Notes under the pieces: generated by a model
Database searches by the model: none
Seen by the model: the letters and a program-made list of their open reading frames with translations, nothing else
What the model was told of the DNA's origin: nothing
Position numbers and translations under genes: made by a program
Assembly (NCBI GenBank): GCA_045643425.1
Contig: JAZUKW010000114.1
Span: 1-16,555, forward strand
Origin: RGIG426 sp045643425
GTDB lineage: Bacteria > Bacillota > Clostridia > Oscillospirales > Acutalibacteraceae
DNA: 16,555 nucleotides
Reading direction: 5' to 3'
In this document: positions 12,126 through 16,555 of the stretch, in pieces
How positions within the stretch are numbered: the stretch's first letter is position 1
How the letters are laid out: each line of letters starts with the position of its first letter

Positions 12126-15100
12126 ATGACCCACAAGCGTATACTCAGTTTCGTGTTAGCTCTCGCCTTGATGTTGACCTCGTGCCCTGTGTTTACGTTG
12201 GCGGAAGACACGTCTTCCACCGGAACGCAACAGCTGCAGGTGCCGGGTGATACGAACGGCGACACGCTGATCAACATGAAAGACGTGCTGGCTTTGCGGT
12301 ATTATATCGCAGAGCTGAAATCCATGGAGGAGGCGTTTGCCGACCACACCGACTGTGTGGACGAGCGGACGATCCATCTCGGTGGACGCACGGTGCGCGC
12401 CGATGCGAACGGCGATGACGTCATCAACATGAAAGACGTGTTGGTGCTTCGTAAATACATCGCCGAGCTTCCGGCTACGTTAGCGCCGCACCAATGCCAT
12501 CCGCCTACGCCGTCGACCGAACCGACGTCTGCGCCGACGTCCGCGCCGACCACTCGTCCGATCTGGACGATGCCGGTCGTGACGACGACCACGACGATGG
12601 AGCCGACGACCATGGAGCCGACGACGACTACGACGATGGAGCCGACGACGACTACGACCGAGTCCGCGACGACTACGACCGAGGCGACGACGACCACCAC
12701 CACGACTACGACGACGACTACGACGACTACGACGACCGAGCCGACGACCGCTCCGACCGAGCCGCAGCCGGTGTATTACACCGTGTCGGTGACGCTCGGC
12801 TCTGCGGATAAAGCGCAGGCGGAAGCGGGCGAGACGGTGGTCGTGACGGCGGATACGCCGGCGGACGGTTATCTCTTTGACAAATGGAGCGTCAAAGAGG
12901 GCGGCGTGACGCTTGCGAACGAGAACGCTTTGCAGACCAGCTTCGTGATGGGAACGGCGAACGTCGTTGTCGAGGCGACCTATAAGCTGGGCCGTTATCA
13001 AGTGACCGTTGAAAACGGTACCGCGAATGGCCAGGCCTCGACGGTGGCCAATATCGGCTCTACCGTGAACCTCGCGGCGAACGCGCCGGCTTCCGGCTAC
13101 GTGTTCGACAAATGGGTGTGCGACGGCCTGGAGTTTGCGGATGCGACCAACCCGAACACCACCTTTGTGATGCCGGAGAAACCGGTGGTCATTTCCGCGA
13201 CCTATGCGAAGAAAGACCTGACCGTGACGGTGGAGGGCGGTACTGCCAGCCCGTCCGGCACGGTTCACGTGGGTGACGTCATTACCATTACCGCCGACGA
13301 TAAAGAGGGCTATACCTTCAAAGAGTGGACGGGTACCGGCGTGACCTTCGACAACAAAGACAATAAACAGACTACGTTCGTGATGCCGGGCGACAGCGTG
13401 AAAGTTACCGCCACCTATACGGCGAACGACTATACGATCACCGTTATCGACGGGTCGGCGAACGTGACCTCCGCCCACTTCGGCGACGAGATCACCTTGA
13501 CGCCGGGCACTAAGACCGGCTTCACCTTCACCGGATGGACGTCCGACGACGTGACCGTTCCGGCGAACGGCAAGTTTGTGATGCCGGCGAAGAACGTCAC
13601 CGTGACCGCCAACTTCGATGCGAACGTGTATAACATCGAGGTCCGCGGCGGTGTTGCCGGCAAAGCGGCGGCCAAAGCGGGCGAGATCATCACCATTACC
13701 GCGGACGAAATCGCGTCTCCGTTCGTGTTCGACCATTGGAACGTGCCGGTGGGCGGCGCGGTGGAAATCGCGGACGCTACGGCGACGGAGACTACCTTCG
13801 TGATGCCGGAAAACGACGTGACGATCGAAGTCGTTACCCGTAAAGACGGTTACGTCGTTGCGGTGGACGGCGGTACGTCCGACCGTGCGAACGGCCGCGC
13901 CAACGAGAACGTGCTCGTGACCATTACGGCGAACGAGCCGGAGGCCGGCAAGGTCTTTAAAGAGTGGGAGGTCAAGACCGAGGGCGTGACGCTTTCCAGC
14001 CTGACCAGCCCGATCGCCACCTTTACGATGCCGGCGAAAGACATCGCGGTGAAAGCGGTGTTCGTGGACGAAACCTACACCGTGACCGTCAACGGCGGTA
14101 CGGCGAACAAGTCCGCCACCAACTACGGCGATACCGTCACGTTGACGGCGGCGCCGAAGACCGGTAAAAACTTTGTGAAATGGACCTGCGACAGCGGCAA
14201 CGTTACTCTTTCGGATCCGACCGCTGTGAATGCCAGCTTCACCATGCCGGCGGGTAACGTCGAGTTCACCGCCGAGTATTCCTATACCGATTACACCTTG
14301 ACCGTCTTGAACGGCGAGGCGAATAAGACCGGCTCCGCTGTGACGGGTGGCTTCGCCTACGTGATGCACGTGGACGACGAGATCACGCTGACTGCGGATG
14401 AGCCGGCCGAAGGTTTCCTCTTTGACAAGTGGGTCGTCAGCGCGGGAAGCCTGAAATTGACGGACAGCAGCAACACGACCGTGTCGTTCACCGCGTTGGC
14501 GGAGAATACCACGATCGAGGCTACGTATAAAGAACAAACCTACACCGTGAACATCACGAACGGTACGGTGAAATCCGGTGCGCAAGCCGCCGCCGGCCAT
14601 ACCGTGAACGTGGTGGCGCTCGCCGCCTCCGACGTGGGCACGGGCGTGGAGTTCTACTATTGGGAAGGCACCGACAGCGAGGGCAACGACCTCGTCTTTG
14701 CTGACGCGACGTCGGAGGATACCACCTTTACGATGCCCAAGGGCGGCGCGGACGTGACCGCGGTGTTCGGCCCGAAACGCTATGCGATCGGCGTCAACTA
14801 CGCGTTGACCTCCGTTTCCTGCGAGGGTATCGAGGTGCCGATGTATAACCGCGGCGGCGAGATGCTCGCGCCGGCAGGTACAAAGGTGACCATTACCGCC
14901 GACAAGATCCCGGCGGGTACGCACTTCACCGGTTGGTTTGTGAAGAACGGCGCCATCACCGATTTGGATACGACCAAATCGCCGGCGACCTTCACCATGC
15001 CGAGCAGTGACGTGGCGATCGACACCTATTATGATAACACCAAATTTACCGTTTCCGTGACCGGCGGTCATGCGTCGAGAGATTGGGCGTATAAAGACGA

Positions 15101-16555
15101 ACAGCTTTCGCTGACCGCTGACGTTCCCGAGGGCAAAACCTTTATGGGTTGGACGGGTAACGTGACCTTTGCGGATAATACCGCCGCCAACACCACCTTT
15201 ACGATGGGTACGGAGGATGCGGTCATTATCGCGAATTACGATGCGATCCTGTATCCCGTGACCGTCGTCGGCGGTACGTCCGACAACGCTTCCTATGAGG
15301 CGGGCGCGACGGTCACCATTACCGCCGATGCGCCGGAAGCCGGTTATATGTTCACTGGCTGGACGACGACCGACGGCGTGTCCTTCTTAAACGCCACCGC
15401 GACCGTGACCACCTTCACGATGCCGACGAAAGCGGTGTCTGTGACGGCGAACTTTGACCTGATTCCGCCGGAAACTTACGCTATCAGCGTGGACGGCGGT
15501 ACGGCTACGCCGACGGCGGCGAGCGAAGGTGACACCGTTACCATCACCGCCGGCGCGGCGCAACCGGGTTACGTGTTCGACAAATGGACGACCACGACCG
15601 ATGGCGTGACCTTCGCGGATGAGACCGCGAGCGAGACCACCTTCACCATGCCGGAAGGCGAGGTTGCCATTACCGCGAACTACAAGAAAGCCGATCTCGG
15701 CTTGACGGTCACCGGCGGTAGCGCCACGGTGGGCGGCGAGGCCGCGACCACGGCGCAGATCAACGACGTTGTGACCATCACCGCGGGCACCGCTCCGGAC
15801 GGTTATGAGTTCGAGAAATGGGAAGTGACCGCGGGCGGCGTGTCGCTGGCGAACGCTACCAGCGCGACCACCACCTTCACGATGGGCTCTGCTCCGGTGG
15901 AAGTGGAAGCCAAATATAAAGAGAAGAAATACACCGTGACCGTTGTGAACGGTTCGCTGAAGGGCAGCGGCGGCGTGACCACCGATTCCTTCAAAGCGGG
16001 CACGTCCATCGGCTTGCAAGCCAATGATCCGGCGGCGGAAAAAGTGTTCGATAAATGGGTCGTGACCGACAACGTGGTGGAAATCACCGATGCCACCTCT
16101 GCCGGCAACGCCACCTTTACGATGCCTGCCGCCAACGTGACCATTACCGCTACCTACAAGGATAAGACCTACACCGTGGCGGTGACCGATGCGACCGCCA
16201 CCTACACCTCTGCCGCGAAAGGCACGGAGGTCACCGTAACGGCGGAAGATCGCTCGGCGATCGGCCAAGAGTTCAACGCTTGGGAAGTGAACGGCGTGAC
16301 GGGCGTGGATACGACCAACCCGTCCATCACCTTCACCATGCCGGGTAACGACGTCAGCTTCCGCGCCTACTACACCACGTTGCAGTTTGACGTGACGGTG
16401 GACGGCGGCACGGCCAACAAAACCAAAGCCGCTTATGATGAGACCGTGCAAGTGACGGCTCCTGACAAAGCGGGTTACACTTTCACCGGTTGGACCGGTA
16501 ACGTGACCTTTGCCGACGATACGGCGAAAGTCACTACCTTCAAGATGCCGGCGGG
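12126..16555 (+). CDS. Secreted dockerin protein with tandem InlB B-repeat-like modules (3' end outside window)
   Basis: The frame is open from ATG 12126 to the window edge: 1476 codons and no stop. GAGGAG is 8 nt upstream. Residues 1-26 are a signal peptide (KR, hydrophobic core, TLA before ED). It also contains LTSC, which fits a lipobox at C20. Two dockerin type I-like repeats follow at residues 42-64 and 93-115, each with a D-x-N-G-D-x3-N-x2-D calcium loop. By family knowledge, dockerins bind cohesins. Residues 126-215 are a Thr/Pro linker. From residue 218 there are 16 complete modules of 66-88 residues and one partial. They share Y-T-V-x-V-x-G-G, a Gly-Tyr-x-F-D-K-W core and T-T-F-T-M-P-x-x-x-V-x-V-x-A-x-Y, fitting the divergent InlB B-repeat (Flg_new_2) type. 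No catalytic domain is visible. A surface or adhesin-like role is inferred. Confidence 0.88.
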   Translation, partial: MTHKRILSFVLALALMLTSCPVFTLAEDTSSTGTQQLQVPGDTNGDTLINMKDVLALRYYIAELKSMEEAFADHTDCVDERTIHLGGRTVRADANGDDVINMKDVLVLRKYIAELPATLAPHQCHPPTPSTEPTSAPTSAPTTRPIWTMPVVTTTTTMEPTTMEPTTTTTMEPTTTTTESATTTTEATTTTTTTTTTTTTTTTTEPTTAPTEPQPVYYTVSVTLGSADKAQAEAGETVVVTADTPADGYLFDKWSVKEGGVTLANENALQTSFVMGTANVVVEATYKLGRYQVTVENGTANGQASTVANIGSTVNLAANAPASGYVFDKWVCDGLEFADATNPNTTFVMPEKPVVISATYAKKDLTVTVEGGTASPSGTVHVGDVITITADDKEGYTFKEWTGTGVTFDNKDNKQTTFVMPGDSVKVTATYTANDYTITVIDGSANVTSAHFGDEITLTPGTKTGFTFTGWTSDDVTVPANGKFVMPAKNVTVTANFDANVYNIEVRGGVAGKAAAKAGEIITITADEIASPFVFDHWNVPVGGAVEIADATATETTFVMPENDVTIEVVTRKDGYVVAVDGGTSDRANGRANENVLVTITANEPEAGKVFKEWEVKTEGVTLSSLTSPIATFTMPAKDIAVKAVFVDETYTVTVNGGTANKSATNYGDTVTLTAAPKTGKNFVKWTCDSGNVTLSDPTAVNASFTMPAGNVEFTAEYSYTDYTLTVLNGEANKTGSAVTGGFAYVMHVDDEITLTADEPAEGFLFDKWVVSAGSLKLTDSSNTTVSFTALAENTTIEATYKEQTYTVNITNGTVKSGAQAAAGHTVNVVALAASDVGTGVEFYYWEGTDSEGNDLVFADATSEDTTFTMPKGGADVTAVFGPKRYAIGVNYALTSVSCEGIEVPMYNRGGEMLAPAGTKVTITADKIPAGTHFTGWFVKNGAITDLDTTKSPATFTMPSSDVAIDTYYDNTKFTVSVTGGHASRDWAYKDEQLSLTADVPEGKTFMGWTGNVTFADNTAANTTFTMGTEDAVIIANYDAILYPVTVVGGTSDNASYEAGATVTITADAPEAGYMFTGWTTTDGVSFLNATATVTTFTMPTKAVSVTANFDLIPPETYAISVDGGTATPTAASEGDTVTITAGAAQPGYVFDKWTTTTDGVTFADETASETTFTMPEGEVAITANYKKADLGLTVTGGSATVGGEAATTAQINDVVTITAGTAPDGYEFEKWEVTAGGVSLANATSATTTFTMGSAPVEVEAKYKEKKYTVTVVNGSLKGSGGVTTDSFKAGTSIGLQANDPAAEKVFDKWVVTDNVVEITDATSAGNATFTMPAANVTITATYKDKTYTVAVTDATATYTSAAKGTEVTVTAEDRSAIGQEFNAWEVNGVTGVDTTNPSITFTMPGNDVSFRAYYTTLQFDVTVDGGTANKTKAAYDETVQVTAPDKAGYTFTGWTGNVTFADDTAKVTTFKMPA
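12249..12470 (+). other. Dockerin type I-like domain coding segment (two calcium-binding repeats)
   Basis: Repeat 1 (12249-12317) starts DTNGDTLINMKD and repeat 2 (12402-12470) starts DANGDDVINMKD. Both continue into a V-L-x-L-R-x-Y-I-A-E-L helix, so the two helices are nearly the same. The 28-residue segment between them is longer than in the classical cellulosomal dockerin and holds one Cys. At the cohesin-contact positions after the loop both repeats carry the same residues, which would allow two-fold symmetric binding (inference). Confidence 0.85.
12501..12770 (+). repeat. Thr/Pro-rich linker with ACG/ACC/ACT triplet repeats
   Basis: About 90 codons of TEPT, MEPTT and TTTTT motifs, including 17 Thr codons in a row (12687-12737). 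The DNA is a near-microsatellite of ACN triplets, prone to in-frame length change. Such linkers separate dockerins from other modules in clostridial extracellular proteins and are often glycosylated (family knowledge). Confidence 0.9.
12777..16555 (+). repeat. Tandem InlB B-repeat-like modules, 16 complete and one partial
   Basis: Module starts by the first strand (Y/F/L-x-V): 12777, 12996, 13218, 13431, 13629, 13851, 14076, 14292, 14541, 14781, 15045, 15252, 15477, 15696, 15930, 16170 and 16386 (partial). All are in one frame. Typical ends are TTFVMP or TTFTMP followed by a short strand to A-x-Y. Module 4 is shortest (66 residues). Module 10 is longest (88) and diverged. Module 8 has lost the MP motif (VSFTALAENTTIEATY). 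Modules 5, 8 and 9 also deviate at the end strand. Confidence 0.9.

Noticed and set aside
12494..12811. 105-codon Asp-rich plus frame within the Thr linker
   Set aside because: An out-of-frame reading of the ACN triplet repeat (GAC/GAT codons); no RBS or start context.
12480..15071. Very long minus-strand frame (863 codons) opposite the dockerin/InlB-repeat gene, and a similar one at 15387-16451
   Set aside because: Arg/His/Gly-rich shadow of a GC-rich repetitive coding strand. The plus frame has a promoter, RBS, signal peptide and recognisable modules.

Overview
The window is a GC-rich stretch of chromosome, almost entirely plus-strand, from a Gram-positive, low-branching Firmicute, most likely a clostridium of the Oscillospiraceae/Ruminococcaceae type (inference). 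The grounds are strong AGGAGG ribosome binding sites, a SepF-YlmH-DivIVA division cluster, an endonuclease-type MutL with no MutH, and a secreted dockerin protein with a Thr-rich linker.

Layout: (1) 1-3507 holds the 3' end of mutS, then mutL and miaA, tightly packed (mutL/miaA share ATGA): mismatch repair plus tRNA i6A37 modification. (2) 3529-8162 is the division cluster: a membrane-anchored HlyD-like adaptor, a YggS/YlmE PLP protein, SepF, the S4-domain protein YlmH and a long DivIVA-domain protein whose C-terminal half is built of two families of tandem repeats. A near-consensus promoter lies inside the yggS-like gene and could drive sepF-ylmH-divIVA separately. A strong intrinsic terminator closes the group. 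(3) 8233-11912 holds lspA, rluD (overlapping lspA by at least 53 nt), a class I/II PLP aminotransferase and trpS, followed by a second strong terminator. (4) 12041-16555 is a separate transcription unit with a perfect-consensus sigma-A-type promoter. It drives one very long secreted protein: signal peptide, two dockerin type I-like calcium-binding repeats, a Thr/Pro linker with 17 Thr in a row, and at least 16 complete plus one partial ~66-88-residue InlB B-repeat-like (Flg_new_2-like) modules. It runs off the right edge with no stop.

Most of the window is housekeeping in familiar order. No tRNA, rRNA, CRISPR array, insertion sequence or prophage was seen. The parts that deserve a second look are the dockerin/InlB-repeat surface protein, the repeat-built tail and altered membrane loop of the DivIVA protein, the orphan HlyD-like adaptor at the head of the division cluster, the internal yggS promoter, and the terminator placed 23 nt before lspA.
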